DNA of 64,000 bases, taken from assembly GCF_018780385.1 (NCBI RefSeq), contig NZ_JADMJO010000055.1, forward strand, positions 1-64,000, given 5' to 3'. The position numbers and the translations under genes were made by a program. Numbering within the stretch: position 1 is the first letter of the stretch; the number at the start of each line of letters is the position of its first letter. This document shows positions 1-12,659 of the stretch, in pieces. Under the pieces are notes generated by a model, which was not told the origin of the DNA, ran no database searches, and saw only the letters and a program-made list of their open reading frames with translations. The DNA is from Hydrogenophaga sp. Its GTDB lineage: Bacteria > Pseudomonadota > Gammaproteobacteria > Burkholderiales > Burkholderiaceae_C.

Positions 1-3587
<3,587 letters not shown>

Positions 3588-3637
3588 GGCGCTTCCTTTT
3601 CGGTTCGGGGGCGTTGATTCAAAACGTGGGACTGCGG

Positions 3638-3666
3638 AGCATATTGCATTGCAACAACAATGCCAA
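3638..3666 (-). promoter_or_regulatory. candidate sigma-70 promoter of gltB
   Basis: On the minus strand TTGGCA (-35, 3661-3666) is separated by 17 bases from TATGCT (-10, 3638-3643). Transcription would start near 3631, about 43 bases before the gltB ATG. The inverted repeat of the RAYT element begins only about 12 bases upstream of the -35. Predicted by eye only. Confidence 0.5.
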
Positions 3667-3677
3667 GCAGATTAAAT

Positions 3678-3690
3678 GGGGTCAGATTCC
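3678..3690 (+). repeat. left inverted repeat flanking the RAYT gene
   Basis: The 13-mer GGGGTCAGATTCC occurs here on the plus strand and again, with one mismatch, on the minus strand at 4517-4529, so the two copies face each other across the transposase gene. A partial third copy (GGGGACGGATTA) lies at 3726-3737. RAYT transposases are known to sit between such short palindromic or REP-like sequences. Confidence 0.65.
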
Positions 3691-3725
3691 AATTTTTATC
3701 ACCAATTGATATGTGTGTATTAATT

Positions 3726-3737
3726 GGGGACGGATTA
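3726..3737 (+). repeat. partial internal copy of the RAYT-flanking repeat
   Basis: GGGGACGGATTA resembles the first nine to ten bases of the outer repeat GGGGTCAGATTCC and has the same orientation as the left copy. It lies between that copy and the 3' end of the transposase. It could be a second half-site of a REP-type doublet. Confidence 0.4.
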
Positions 3738-3773
3738 ATATTGCATGCAATGTGCCCGGAGCCAGATTGGAGA

Positions 3774-4475
3774 TCAACCAGTTTTTAGAGCGAGGCCCGC
3801 CGGCCTTCCAGCCCGCGCTTTGCTGATTCGACGCGGCGTCTGCTTTTGAAGGGCTTCCACAAAACCGGCATCGCCCAGTGCCCAACCGTGCAACGTGGCC
3901 AGCGTGATGGCCTTTTGCTCATCACCAGCCAGCCCCGCGCGCACCAATTCGGTGTAAGCGGCTTCCCTTGCAAAGGGCGTGTTCCCCAGACTCCAGTACA
4001 AGGCATGGGGTGTGACGCGTCGGTCGTTGGTCTGACCAATAAAGTGATGGTGGCTGGACCAGGCGTATTGCCTCGGGTCACCAACGAGGCCGGCACGCAC
4101 CGGATTGAGGTCCAGATACGCCATGCAGGCCAACAGGTAACGATCGGACTGGATCAGCGTGGACTTGTACCGACCTTCCCAGAGCGTGCCGCTGCGCTGG
4201 TGCAAGTCGTTGAAATAACGCACGTAGCGCCTCCCCACCGCCTGCATCATCAACGGCACGCCCTCTGCCGTTTCGGGAGTAAGCAGCAGGTGGAAATGGT
4301 TGTCCATCAACACATAGGCGTTGATCGCCACCATGTGTTTTTTGGCGCTCTCGCCCAGCAATTCGAGCAGCACTTCGCGGTCGGCGTCGGTCTTGACGAT
4401 CGCCTGCCGGTTGTTGCCGCGTTGGATCACATGATGGGGATAACCGGCAACGGTGAGGCGGGGCAGACGGGCCAT
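3774..4475 (-). CDS. REP-associated tyrosine transposase (RAYT, Y1/HUH family)
   Basis: A 233-residue single-domain Y1 transposase. The HUH metal-binding motif is HFH at residues 60-62, inside DNHFHLLLTP. The likely catalytic tyrosine is Tyr120 in the family motif AYLDLNPVRAG, preceded by the conserved GTLWEGRYKST block. RAYTs cut and join single-stranded DNA at short palindromic REP sequences and are usually single-copy, domesticated-looking genes rather than free insertion sequences. This one appears intact and is framed by facing 13-bp repeats. It separates gltB and its promoter from the MFS gene and dgt, and looks like an insertion into an otherwise conserved block. There is no accessory tnpB. 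Several overlapping ORFs on the track are shadows. Confidence 0.92.
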   Translation of the reverse strand: MARLPRLTVAGYPHHVIQRGNNRQAIVKTDADREVLLELLGESAKKHMVAINAYVLMDNHFHLLLTPETAEGVPLMMQAVGRRYVRYFNDLHQRSGTLWEGRYKSTLIQSDRYLLACMAYLDLNPVRAGLVGDPRQYAWSSHHHFIGQTNDRRVTPHALYWSLGNTPFAREAAYTELVRAGLAGDEQKAITLATLHGWALGDAGFVEALQKQTPRRISKARAGRPAGLALKTG

Positions 4476-4516
4476 GGTGGTTGAGCGCGTTGAGGGCAGC
4501 GCGATGCTGCGACATC

Positions 4517-4529
4517 GGAATCCGACCCC
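4517..4529 (-). repeat. right inverted repeat flanking the RAYT gene
   Basis: Read on the minus strand this is GGGGTCGGATTCC, 12 of 13 identical to the left copy at 3678-3690 and opposite in orientation. It lies upstream of the transposase start and 12 bases beyond the stop codon of the MFS gene, which sets the right edge of the likely inserted segment. Confidence 0.65.
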
Positions 4530-4541
4530 GATTATCGATTA

Positions 4542-5741
4542 TCAGGCGCGACGGCGCATGGCCGCCTGAAGCCGCCCCGCTATCAGCAATCCCAACAAAG
4601 ACGAAGCGCCGGTGACCCACCAAGTGGACTGCCACCCATCGGCCTGGGTGGCCACCCAGGCCACCAGTGGTGGGCCAATGAACTGTCCCAACGCCGAGAA
4701 CTGCTGCATCCAGCCCACCGTGGTGGACACGGTGTCCTCACCTGGCGCCAGCACCACTGCCAGGCCGAACAAGGTGCCAGGAATCAAGCCACCCACGCCC
4801 GAGAAGGCCAGCACGGCCACGTATTGCCAGACGGGGTATCCCACCGCTGTGAACGTGATCACGGAGCCCAGCCCCATCGCGCAGAAGCCTGCGGCGAGCA
4901 ACACGCCGGGGCGCATACCCTGCGCCAGCAAGCGCCCAGCGCCGATGTTGCCGGTCATGTTGATGCCGGCTGCCAGTGCGCTCAAGGCACCGACCGCCAC
5001 CGCGCCGTAGCCGGCTTGCGCGTAGATGGTGGGCAAAAAACCGACCACGGCCAGCCATTGGCCCGAGTAGAGGAAGAACGCCAGCGCAACCCACCAGGGG
5101 CCGGGCGCCGTGAGGGTTCTCTTGAGCCGCGGGCGCCATGCAGTAGGGCTGCCCTGCCCACTCGACCGCAGGTCGACCGAGACGCAGCGCGCGAGTACCA
5201 CAGCCGCACATAGCGACAACAGCGCCAGCAATACCCAGGCCCAGCGCCAACCAACCGCACCCATGAGTGCTGCACCAAAAAACAAGGCCAACGCCGTGCC
5301 CAACGGCATGTAGGCACCCCACCAACCCAAGGCGCGCGACAGGGTGGGCGCATGGAGCACGCGTTGGCGCAACAGACCCGGCGCAGGCAGCACGGCGAGC
5401 AGGAAACCCATGCCCTCCACCACGCGGGAGAGCAGCAGCACACCCGTTCCTGGTGCCATCGCACCCAGCGCGCTGCCCAGCGCCAGCAACGCCAGCCCAG
5501 CCAACATCACGCGCCGTGGGCCCAAACGATCGGCCGTCAAGCCCACCACCAGCCCCAGGGTCATGCCGGCCAGCTGCACCAAGGACAGCAGGAAGCCAGC
5601 TTGGACAAGAGACAAACCCAAAGCCTCTCGCAACACAGGGATGGCAACCGGCAGCTTGCCCACATGCAGGGCGCAGGTGACGCCCACGGCGAACACGATG
5701 GCGGCTGTTCGCCGGGACACCGGATCGTCGCGAGCGGTCAT
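4542..5741 (-). CDS. MFS transporter, CynX/NimT-like
   Basis: A 399-residue, strongly hydrophobic protein of about twelve membrane segments. The family A-type loop appears early as GLTADRLGPRRVMLAG, between helices 2 and 3, and marks it as a major facilitator superfamily permease of the inner membrane. No substrate can be read from the sequence. The compact size, with no large central loop, resembles cyanate/nitroimidazole-type or drug-efflux members. The ATG at 5741 lies only 23 bases after the stop of dgt, which is upstream on the same strand, so it may be the last gene of the pil-aro-dgt transcript. The RAYT repeat starts right after its stop codon. Confidence 0.85.
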   Translation of the reverse strand: MTARDDPVSRRTAAIVFAVGVTCALHVGKLPVAIPVLREALGLSLVQAGFLLSLVQLAGMTLGLVVGLTADRLGPRRVMLAGLALLALGSALGAMAPGTGVLLLSRVVEGMGFLLAVLPAPGLLRQRVLHAPTLSRALGWWGAYMPLGTALALFFGAALMGAVGWRWAWVLLALLSLCAAVVLARCVSVDLRSSGQGSPTAWRPRLKRTLTAPGPWWVALAFFLYSGQWLAVVGFLPTIYAQAGYGAVAVGALSALAAGINMTGNIGAGRLLAQGMRPGVLLAAGFCAMGLGSVITFTAVGYPVWQYVAVLAFSGVGGLIPGTLFGLAVVLAPGEDTVSTTVGWMQQFSALGQFIGPPLVAWVATQADGWQSTWWVTGASSLLGLLIAGRLQAAMRRRA

Positions 5742-5764
5742 GAAGGCAGGCGGTTCGGGTCAGC

Positions 5765-6949
5765 TCAAGGGAACGCCACCGTGCCGAACAGACGCTCGTG
5801 CTCGCGAATGGCGAAACGGTCGGTCATGCCGGCGATGTAGTCGGCCACCGCGCGAGCGTGATGCTGGCTGCGGCCATGCGCGTGGGGCAATTCTTCGGGA
5901 GCATTCATGTAGCGCTCGAACAAGTCACTCACCACACGGCGTGCACGGTTGGTGGTCTCCATCACCTGGGGGTGGCGGTAGAGGTTGCGCAGCAGAAAGG
6001 CCTTGAGTACCTGCGAGCGATCGCGCATGGCCGGGGAAAACGCCACCAGGGGCGGTAAGCCGCGCGCCGCATCGGCGTTGTCCAGCGCGTGTTCGGCAAT
6101 GCGCAGGCGCGTGTGGTCAATCACGTCGTACACCTGATCGCTGAGCATCAGCCGGATCGATTCGAACAAGAGGCGCCGGCCAGCCAATGTGGGATGGGCG
6201 TGCAGCGCTTGTTGCCGGTAGTGCTCGAACAAGGGCACCTCACCCAGCTGTTCCAGTGTCAACAGACCCGAGCGCACACCGTCATCGATGTCGTGCGCGT
6301 TGTAGGCGATCTCGTCAGCCAGGTTGCACAACTGCGCTTCCAGGCTGGGCGAACCACCACTGAGGAAGCGCGCGGCCACGCCGTGCGGCTCCTGCTGCTC
6401 CAAGCGCTTCGCGTTGTTCCGTGAACAATGTTTGAGGATGCCTTCGCGGGTCTCGAAGCACAGGTTCAAACCGTCAAAGGCCGGGTAACGCTCCTCCAGT
6501 TCGTCCACCACGCGCAAGCTCTGCAGGTTGTGCTCGAAGCCCCAGCCATCCACGGCATGTTCACTGGGTGTGAGCGACTGCATGCAGGCATTCAACGCGT
6601 CCTGGCCAGCATGGCCGAACGGCGTGTGGCCCAGGTCGTGCGCCAGGGCAATGGCTTCCACCAGATCCTCGTTGAGTTGCAAAGATCTGGCTATGCTGCG
6701 CCCGAGCTGCGCCACTTCCAGCGAGTGGGTCAGGCGCGTGCGGAAAAGATCGCCTTCGTGGTTCAGAAACACCTGGGTCTTGTAGACCAACCGGCGAAAC
6801 GCGGTGGAGTGAATCACACGATCCCGATCGCGCTGGAAGGCCGTGCGTGTGGGCGCCTCCGCTTCGGGGTAGCGGCGACCACGGCTCTGCGCGGGGTCAC
6901 TGGCATACGGCGCCAGCGTCTGGACGGTTCGTTCCGGCACTCGCTCCAT
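5765..6949 (-). CDS. dgt: deoxyguanosinetriphosphate triphosphohydrolase-like protein (HD domain)
   Basis: A 394-residue HD-superfamily phosphohydrolase that converts dNTP to deoxynucleoside and triphosphate and so tunes dNTP pools. Metal-binding residues are visible: His75 in RLTHSLEVAQ, the His104-Asp105 pair in ALAHDLGHTPFGH, and the following histidines. Its N-terminus FQRDRDRVIHSTAFRRL is typical of the family. The size matches the shorter type 2 dGTPase-like proteins rather than the ~505-residue E. coli Dgt. Its ATG shares one base with the aroB stop (TGATG), so it is translationally coupled to aroB. Confidence 0.93.
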   Translation of the reverse strand: MERVPERTVQTLAPYASDPAQSRGRRYPEAEAPTRTAFQRDRDRVIHSTAFRRLVYKTQVFLNHEGDLFRTRLTHSLEVAQLGRSIARSLQLNEDLVEAIALAHDLGHTPFGHAGQDALNACMQSLTPSEHAVDGWGFEHNLQSLRVVDELEERYPAFDGLNLCFETREGILKHCSRNNAKRLEQQEPHGVAARFLSGGSPSLEAQLCNLADEIAYNAHDIDDGVRSGLLTLEQLGEVPLFEHYRQQALHAHPTLAGRRLLFESIRLMLSDQVYDVIDHTRLRIAEHALDNADAARGLPPLVAFSPAMRDRSQVLKAFLLRNLYRHPQVMETTNRARRVVSDLFERYMNAPEELPHAHGRSQHHARAVADYIAGMTDRFAIREHERLFGTVAFP

Positions 6950-8070
6950 CAGGCGCGCACACTCGCCTCGATCACCTGGGCCACGAGCGCATCGGGCGCG
7001 GTGCGCACCACGGCACTGCCTGGACGATCGATCACCACAAACTTGATCTCACCCGCCTCCGATTTCTTGTCCACCCGCATCAGGGCGAGGTAGCGTCCGA
7101 CGTTGTCGTGCGCATCGATCACTGGCGCCACGGTGGGCAGACCCGCCGCCTGCACCAAACGCATGAGGCGTTCGACAAACGCCGCATCCACCCCACCCAG
7201 CAACTGCGAGAGACGCACCGCCATCACCAATCCGCAGCCCACGGCCTCGCCGTGCAGCCAGGCGCCATAGCCCATGCCCGCCTCGATGGCATGGCCAAAG
7301 GTGTGACCGAAGTTGAGGATGGCCCGCAAGCCAGACTCGCGCTCGTCCTGACCCACCACCCATGCCTTGATCTCACAACTGCGTTTGACCGCGTGGGCCA
7401 GTGCCTCGGGGTCACGTGCCATGAGCTGGTCCATGTGCTCCTCGATCCAGTCCAGAAACGCCATGTCGGCGATGGGGCCGTATTTGATGACCTCGGCCAA
7501 CCCGGCGCTGAGCTCGCGCGCGGGCAAAGTATTGAGCGTGTCGAGGTCACACACCACGCGCTGCGGCTGGTAGAAGGCCCCGATCATGTTCTTGCCCAAC
7601 GGATGGTTGATGGCCGTCTTGCCCCCGACCGACGAATCCACCTGTGCGAGCAAAGTGGTGGGCACCTGCACGAAAGGCACGCCACGCATGTAGCTTGCGG
7701 CAGCAAAGCCGGTCATATCACCCACCACACCCCCGCCCAATGCAAAGAGCACCGTCTTGCGGTCGCAGCCATGAGACAGCAATGCATCAAAGATCAGGTT
7801 CAGCGATTCCCAGGTCTTGTAGGACTCACCATCGGGCAGACTCACCGTGTGGACACGGGCATAGCGCGATGAGAGCGCGTGCTCCAGGCGCTTTCCGTAG
7901 ATCGGTGCCACGGTTTCATTGGTGATGATCATCGCGCTGTGCGCTGCCGGCAGGGAGCGGTAGCTTTCCTGCGCATCGAGCAAACCCGCGCCGATGTCGA
8001 TGGCGTAGCTGCGATCACCGAGATCGATCTCGACCTGTTGATGGAGGGAAGATGTGGCTTGAGGCGTCAT
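6949..8070 (-). CDS. aroB: 3-dehydroquinate synthase
   Basis: The second step of the shikimate pathway: it converts DAHP to 3-dehydroquinate with NAD and a divalent metal in the cytoplasm. The family blocks are present: [13 protein letters not shown] for NAD binding, [16 protein letters not shown], and metal ligands in [19 protein letters not shown] and HGEAVGCG. The track extends the frame to a TTG at 8079, but the ATG at 8070 gives the normal start (MTPQATSS) with a GGAGGGAAG-type purine tract further inside, so I prefer 8070; the protein is 373 residues. It lies downstream of aroK and upstream of the one-base-overlapping dgt. Confidence 0.97.
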   Translation of the reverse strand: MTPQATSSLHQQVEIDLGDRSYAIDIGAGLLDAQESYRSLPAAHSAMIITNETVAPIYGKRLEHALSSRYARVHTVSLPDGESYKTWESLNLIFDALLSHGCDRKTVLFALGGGVVGDMTGFAAASYMRGVPFVQVPTTLLAQVDSSVGGKTAINHPLGKNMIGAFYQPQRVVCDLDTLNTLPARELSAGLAEVIKYGPIADMAFLDWIEEHMDQLMARDPEALAHAVKRSCEIKAWVVGQDERESGLRAILNFGHTFGHAIEAGMGYGAWLHGEAVGCGLVMAVRLSQLLGGVDAAFVERLMRLVQAAGLPTVAPVIDAHDNVGRYLALMRVDKKSEAGEIKFVVIDRPGSAVVRTAPDALVAQVIEASVRA

Positions 8071-8114
8071 GGGCCCCAAGTTTATGCCCTGACCGGGTCG
8101 AGCCCCGGCTCAAC

Positions 8115-8693
8115 TCACTGGCGAGCTTGCGAAGAGCCGGTTGAATCGCCCGACCCGGGCGCGTCGGGCGGGACCACGCCGCTGAGTTCCAGTTGCATCA
8201 GGATCATGTTCACCAACATCGCCACCGAAGGCCTTCCGGTCTCTATCACGAAGTGGGAGATCTGGCGGTACAGCGGATCCCGCACGGCGTACAGATCTTT
8301 CAGCCGCTGCTGAGGGTCGGCCACCTGCAGCAAAGGTCGATTGCGGTCGTGCCGCAGCCGACGAAACACCTCCTCGGGCGTGGAGCGAAGATACACCACG
8401 GAACCGCGCTGATGCAACCGCTCCCGGTTTTCAGAACGCAGCACAGAACCGCCGCCGGTGGACACCACGCAGGCAGGTCCAGCGGTCAGTTCATCGATCA
8501 CGGACGCTTCGAGATCTCGAAACCGCTCCTCGCCCTCACGCTCGAAGAACTCTCGAATCGAACAACCCAACCGTTGTTCGATCACATGATCCGAGTCAAA
8601 GAAAGGAAGCGAAAGGCGGCGTGCCAACTGCCGACCAACCGTCGACTTGCCTGAGCCAGGCAAGCCGATCAAGAAACAGGAGGTGGCACTCAA
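8115..8693 (-). CDS. aroK: shikimate kinase
   Basis: Phosphorylates shikimate with ATP. The Walker A loop GLPGSGKST lies at residues 10-18. DSD follows a strand at about residue 33, a GGG substrate loop (STGGGSV) at about 80, and the lid arginines are in RNRPLL. At 192 residues it carries a short extra C-terminal tail rich in Pro, Gly and Ser. The start is a TTG at 8691-8693 that overlaps the pilQ stop (TTGA). No ATG lies between it and the P-loop, so a non-ATG start with termination-reinitiation from pilQ is the best reading. Confidence 0.95.
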   Translation of the reverse strand: MSATSCFLIGLPGSGKSTVGRQLARRLSLPFFDSDHVIEQRLGCSIREFFEREGEERFRDLEASVIDELTAGPACVVSTGGGSVLRSENRERLHQRGSVVYLRSTPEEVFRRLRHDRNRPLLQVADPQQRLKDLYAVRDPLYRQISHFVIETGRPSVAMLVNMILMQLELSGVVPPDAPGSGDSTGSSQARQ

Positions 8694-10813
8694 TTGATGG
8701 CAGATCGACCCAGCACGCGCGGTGTGATGAAGATGAGCAACTCTGACTTGTTGTTGGTCCGTTCGCGCGACTTGAACAAATTGCCCACGCCGGGCAGATC
8801 CCCCAGCAGTGGAACCTTGTTCACGGTGTCACGTTGCGTCTGCTCGAAGATGCCGCCAATCACCACGGTTCCACCATTTTCAACCAGCACCTGGGTCTGC
8901 ACGTGCTTGGTGTTGATGGCCACACCGTCGGGTGTGTCCACACCCCTGCTGTCCTTGTTGATGTCCAGGTCCAGAATGATGTTGCCTTCGGGCGTGATTT
9001 GAGGCGTCACCTCAAGCTTCAGATTGGCCTTGCGGAACGCGATGGCCGTGGCACCGCTGGACGTTGCTGTCTGGTACGGGAACTCCGTGCCTTGCTCGAT
9101 CAAGGCCTTGACGCCATCAGCGGTCACGACTCGTGGGCTGGCCACGATGCGGCCCTTGGAATCCGATTCCAGCGCGGAGATCTCAAGGCTCAGGAAACGC
9201 GACGCGTTGGGGCTGAAGAGCGACAGCGCATAGGAGGCTGCCAAGGCAGTACCCGGGTTGGCCGGCAAACTCACAAACGGCTGCGATGTTGTTGTTGGAC
9301 CAGTTGAGACGGCTCCATAGGTAGAGCCAAAGTTGCCCTGCACTTGATTCCCGTTGATGGAGCCTGCGCCGAAGCCGCGAACACCGCCACCCAACCTCAC
9401 ACCCAGCGATTTGCCGAAGGTATCGTCAGCCTCGACGATGCGTGCCTCGATGATCACCTGGCGAATCGGGATGTCCAACTTGGCGATCAAATCTTGAACT
9501 TGCTGCAATTTGGACGGGATGTCCGTGACGAACAGCTGGTTGGTCCGAGGCTCGGAGATGACACTGCCGCGCTCCGACAGAATGCGAGCGTTGCTGCCGC
9601 CTGCGGCGCCACCACCACTGCCGCTTGAGGTCAGTTGGGTCGCGATGTCGACCGCCTTGGCGTAGTTCATCTGGAAGCCCTGCGTGCGCAACGCCTCCAG
9701 GCTCTCCGTTGAGGCCCTTGCTTCAAGGTCCTGCTTCTCACGCGCAGCAATCTCGTCTTTCGGTGCGATCCAAAGCACGTTGCCCGACTTGCGCATGCCC
9801 AAGCCTTTGGCTTGAAGAATGATGTCCAAAGCTTGGTCCCAAGGTACATCCTTGAGGCGCAGCGTCACCGAGCCGGTCACAGAATCCGAGGTCACCACGT
9901 TGAAGTTGGTGAAGTCGGCGATCACCTGCAGCAGCGAGCGAACTTCAATGTTCTGGAAGTTCAACGAAAGCTTCTCACCGTTGTAGCCAGGCCCTTGCGT
10001 CAACTTGCTCGAATCGATCTTCTGCTCGCGAATTTCCAGAACGAACTGGTTGTCACTCTGGTAGGCGGAGTGTTCCCAGTTGCCAGTGGGCGCCACCACC
10101 ATGCGCACCCGGTCGCCGGTTTGCGAGGTTGTGACGCTCTGCACGGGCGTGCCGAAGTCACTCACATCCAGCCGGCGGCGCAATCCCTCAGGCAGGGAGG
10201 TCTTCAGAAACTCCACCACCAGGTTTTGCCCCTGCTGACGTATGTCAACACCGACCTGGTTGTTGGCCAGTTCCACCACCACACGCCCAGCGTTGCCCAC
10301 GCCGCGCCGGAAGTCGATGTCGCGAAGCGACGAAACATCGCGGTTGCGGTTCTCAGCAAAAGAAGATGGCGGCGCAGTCACGGCCGTCACAGCCTCGGAG
10401 CGCTGCAACACGACCAGAAGGGAGTTGCCTTCAATCTTGGTTTCGTAAGAAGCTGTCTGCTTCAAATTGATCACCACACGGGTCCGGTCGCCGGCCTGCA
10501 CCACATTGGCCGAGCGCAGATTACCTTCGTTGATTTCAACGGTGCTGCGGCCAATGGCGTTGGCAACACCAGGGAAATCCAGCGCAATGCGGGCAGGAGA
10601 CTGAATGGTGAACCCGGTTGGCACCGCGGTGAGCGGCTGGGCGGTGTTGATGCGAATGACCTCTACCCCACCCTGCACGCCTCCCGTCACCGACTGAATC
10701 GCGTTTTGAGCTTGCGCCCAGACGGAGGTGAATGCCATGCAGGCAAAGACTGCGCCCTTGACCACGCCCCATTGCACGGCTGAGACCACGGGAGCCTTGT
10801 TTGGCTTGTTCAT
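8690..10813 (-). CDS. pilQ: type IV pilus secretin
   Basis: The outer-membrane channel through which the type IV pilus passes. The 707 residues start with an N-terminal signal peptide that ends in the FTSVWAQA region. Two AMIN peptidoglycan-binding domains follow (about 40-250), then the secretin N domains ([18 protein letters not shown]) and the C-terminal secretin ring with [15 protein letters not shown] near residue 670. It is the last pil gene of pilMNOPQ. Its ATG overlaps the pilP stop by four bases and its stop overlaps the aroK TTG. Length and domain order are normal for betaproteobacteria. Confidence 0.97.
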   Translation of the reverse strand: MNKPNKAPVVSAVQWGVVKGAVFACMAFTSVWAQAQNAIQSVTGGVQGGVEVIRINTAQPLTAVPTGFTIQSPARIALDFPGVANAIGRSTVEINEGNLRSANVVQAGDRTRVVINLKQTASYETKIEGNSLLVVLQRSEAVTAVTAPPSSFAENRNRDVSSLRDIDFRRGVGNAGRVVVELANNQVGVDIRQQGQNLVVEFLKTSLPEGLRRRLDVSDFGTPVQSVTTSQTGDRVRMVVAPTGNWEHSAYQSDNQFVLEIREQKIDSSKLTQGPGYNGEKLSLNFQNIEVRSLLQVIADFTNFNVVTSDSVTGSVTLRLKDVPWDQALDIILQAKGLGMRKSGNVLWIAPKDEIAAREKQDLEARASTESLEALRTQGFQMNYAKAVDIATQLTSSGSGGGAAGGSNARILSERGSVISEPRTNQLFVTDIPSKLQQVQDLIAKLDIPIRQVIIEARIVEADDTFGKSLGVRLGGGVRGFGAGSINGNQVQGNFGSTYGAVSTGPTTTSQPFVSLPANPGTALAASYALSLFSPNASRFLSLEISALESDSKGRIVASPRVVTADGVKALIEQGTEFPYQTATSSGATAIAFRKANLKLEVTPQITPEGNIILDLDINKDSRGVDTPDGVAINTKHVQTQVLVENGGTVVIGGIFEQTQRDTVNKVPLLGDLPGVGNLFKSRERTNNKSELLIFITPRVLGRSAIN

Positions 10814-11364
10814 TTAGAAGCTTCCTCTTGTAACTGCAGCGCTGCGGGGCGCTCCGTCCATTCGCCGCCGGAATCCTGCACGACCTCGCGCATGACCACC
10901 TCCGTCTCCGAAATCCGGGTCACGCGTCCATAGTTCTGCCCCAGGTAGTTACCCGGACGAACTTGATACAGCAGGTTGGCAACCTTGACGAGTGCAACCA
11001 GTTGCCCATCCCTGTTCATGCTGCCGACCATGGACATCGTGTCCAGTGGATAGGCTTCAAGTGGTTGCTTGCGCCGGTTGAGTTCAGGTTCGATCAAGGC
11101 CGCGTTGACCACCGGGGTGGATTGGCTTCCGCGCAACACGCTCGTGAGCTTTTCAACGCTGAAAGGTGGCGTCAACCGCTCCCCGGCATAGGCTTGCGGT
11201 TCAAACTTCGTGGGCGCCGGTATGGGCTTGACCGATGGCTTGATGCTGTTGCGCTCACTCTGCATCCAGGCTTGCAATTCGTCTTGTCCAGAAGAGGTGC
11301 AAGCTGACATCACCAAGCCAACTGCAAGCACAGCCAAGCGATTCAAATACGTTGAGGAAGTCAC
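10810..11364 (-). CDS. pilP: type IV pilus inner-membrane lipoprotein
   Basis: PilP links the PilN-PilO inner-membrane complex to the periplasmic N domains of PilQ. The 184-residue product begins with a lipoprotein signal whose lipobox is MSAC at residues 19-22. A flexible proline-rich linker and a compact beta domain follow (YPLDTMSMVGSMN, then VRPGNYLGQNYGRV), both typical of PilP. The start is a GTG that overlaps the pilO stop (GTGA), supporting coupled translation. Confidence 0.95.
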   Translation of the reverse strand: MTSSTYLNRLAVLAVGLVMSACTSSGQDELQAWMQSERNSIKPSVKPIPAPTKFEPQAYAGERLTPPFSVEKLTSVLRGSQSTPVVNAALIEPELNRRKQPLEAYPLDTMSMVGSMNRDGQLVALVKVANLLYQVRPGNYLGQNYGRVTRISETEVVMREVVQDSGGEWTERPAALQLQEEASK

Positions 11365-12032
11365 TTCTTGGCTCCCTGTGCTTTTTGTTGAAGAGCGATT
11401 TCGTCCTGATCCAGGTACCGGAAGGTCTTGGCAATGCAGTCCATCGTCAGAACGCCTTCGCGATTGGCAACCGGCGTCAGTGTCAGGTTGTTCAGCGTCA
11501 CGATGCGGGAGAGGTTTGCGATGTCAGCGGCAAACAGTCCGATGTCATGGTAAGTCCCCGTCACCCGTACCGAGATCGGCAGTTCAGCGTAGTACTCCTT
11601 CACGCTGACAGCGCCCGGGCGAAACAACTCAAACTGCAAGCTGCGTCCCAAGCCCGCCTGGTTGATATCCGACAACAAGGCATCCATTTCTGCTTTGCTG
11701 GGCAGCTGCTTTTCAAGCTGGGTGACGTACTGCTGAACCTGTTCAAGTTGCTTGCGCAGTGCATCCAGGTTGACCGCTTGCACTGCCTTCTTCCTGTAGT
11801 CTTCGCGAAGCTGCTGCTCGCGGGCTTTCTCGGCAATCAACTCCTCGTCGGAGTCTTTCAACCAGGCAAACCACAGGCCGGCAATGACCGCCGCACACAC
11901 CGCCACAAACAACAGATTGCGCGGCAGGCCGGGCCACTGCGAAGGATCGTTGGGATCAAGCCCGGTGAACTGGCTTTTGAGTTTTTCCTGGACTCCTTTG
12001 AAGTCCACGTTGATGCTGGGCGATTTGGCCAT
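11361..12032 (-). CDS. pilO: type IV pilus alignment protein
   Basis: A bitopic inner-membrane protein of the pilus alignment complex that dimerises with PilN. The 223 residues contain one membrane helix near positions 37-57 (LLFVAVCAAVIAGLWF). A coiled coil rich in Glu, Lys and Gln follows (about 65-125), then a ferredoxin-like domain beginning around LLSDINQAGLGRSLQFE. The ATG at 12032 is 15 bases after the pilN stop. The family, topology and position in pilMNOPQ all agree. Confidence 0.95.
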   Translation of the reverse strand: MAKSPSINVDFKGVQEKLKSQFTGLDPNDPSQWPGLPRNLLFVAVCAAVIAGLWFAWLKDSDEELIAEKAREQQLREDYRKKAVQAVNLDALRKQLEQVQQYVTQLEKQLPSKAEMDALLSDINQAGLGRSLQFELFRPGAVSVKEYYAELPISVRVTGTYHDIGLFAADIANLSRIVTLNNLTLTPVANREGVLTMDCIAKTFRYLDQDEIALQQKAQGAKK

Positions 12033-12047
12033 GATGCGTTGCCTGTG

Positions 12048-12659
12048 TCAGACCTTGCCCGGAGCGGCAGGGGCGCCGGCGGGAGTGGTCCCTGCTTCGG
12101 CAGAGGGGCGTTTGAGTGATGCGCGGATGGAGAAGTTGAATACCCGCCTCTGTTGTGCAGCCAAAGCCACGCTTGAAGACACAATTTCGATCAGCTCTGG
12201 GCGCACCAACCATTGGCTGTTGTTGGCCAGATTGCGCAGCAGGTCGGACACCCGCTCCTGGGACTGGGCCACGCCATTGAGCAAGACGCTCTGGTTCTCG
12301 TGCTTCATGGACTTGAGGTAAACGCCGTCAGGCAACTGCGTCACCAACTCGTCCAGCAAATGCACCGGTGTGTTGCGGTCGCCCTGCAGATCCTCAACCG
12401 CGGTTTGCCTGGCCCGCAGGGATGCAATTTCCTTTTGCAGGCCCGCGATGTCCTTGATTTCGGCATCCAGGCGGGTTATCTCGGCCTGCAGGAACGCGTT
12501 GCGATCCTGTTGCGAGGCAATCTGCCCTTGATACCAGGTGAACACGGCGCCACAAACGATGCCGCCCAACAAGGCTGATAGACCCAGTTGGGTAAAAAAC
12601 TGATCCTTTTGTCGCTTGCGCGCCGCCTCTCGGTGGGGCAGCAGGTTGATCAAGATCAT
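12048..12659 (-). CDS. pilN: type IV pilus assembly protein
   Basis: The partner of PilO in the inner-membrane alignment complex. Its N-terminus carries the conserved INLLPHRE motif (residues 4-11), which docks into cytoplasmic PilM. A single membrane helix follows at about 25-45, then a periplasmic coiled coil and a ferredoxin-like domain. The protein is 203 residues, with a Pro/Ala-rich tail. The ATG overlaps the pilM stop by four bases. Confidence 0.95.
   Translation of the reverse strand: MILINLLPHREAARKRQKDQFFTQLGLSALLGGIVCGAVFTWYQGQIASQQDRNAFLQAEITRLDAEIKDIAGLQKEIASLRARQTAVEDLQGDRNTPVHLLDELVTQLPDGVYLKSMKHENQSVLLNGVAQSQERVSDLLRNLANNSQWLVRPELIEIVSSSVALAAQQRRVFNFSIRASLKRPSAEAGTTPAGAPAAPGKV

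Noticed and set aside
3774-4529. Complete IS200/IS605 insertion sequence
   Set aside because: No tnpB, and the protein has RAYT rather than IS200 TnpA features; better described as a REP-associated transposase gene.
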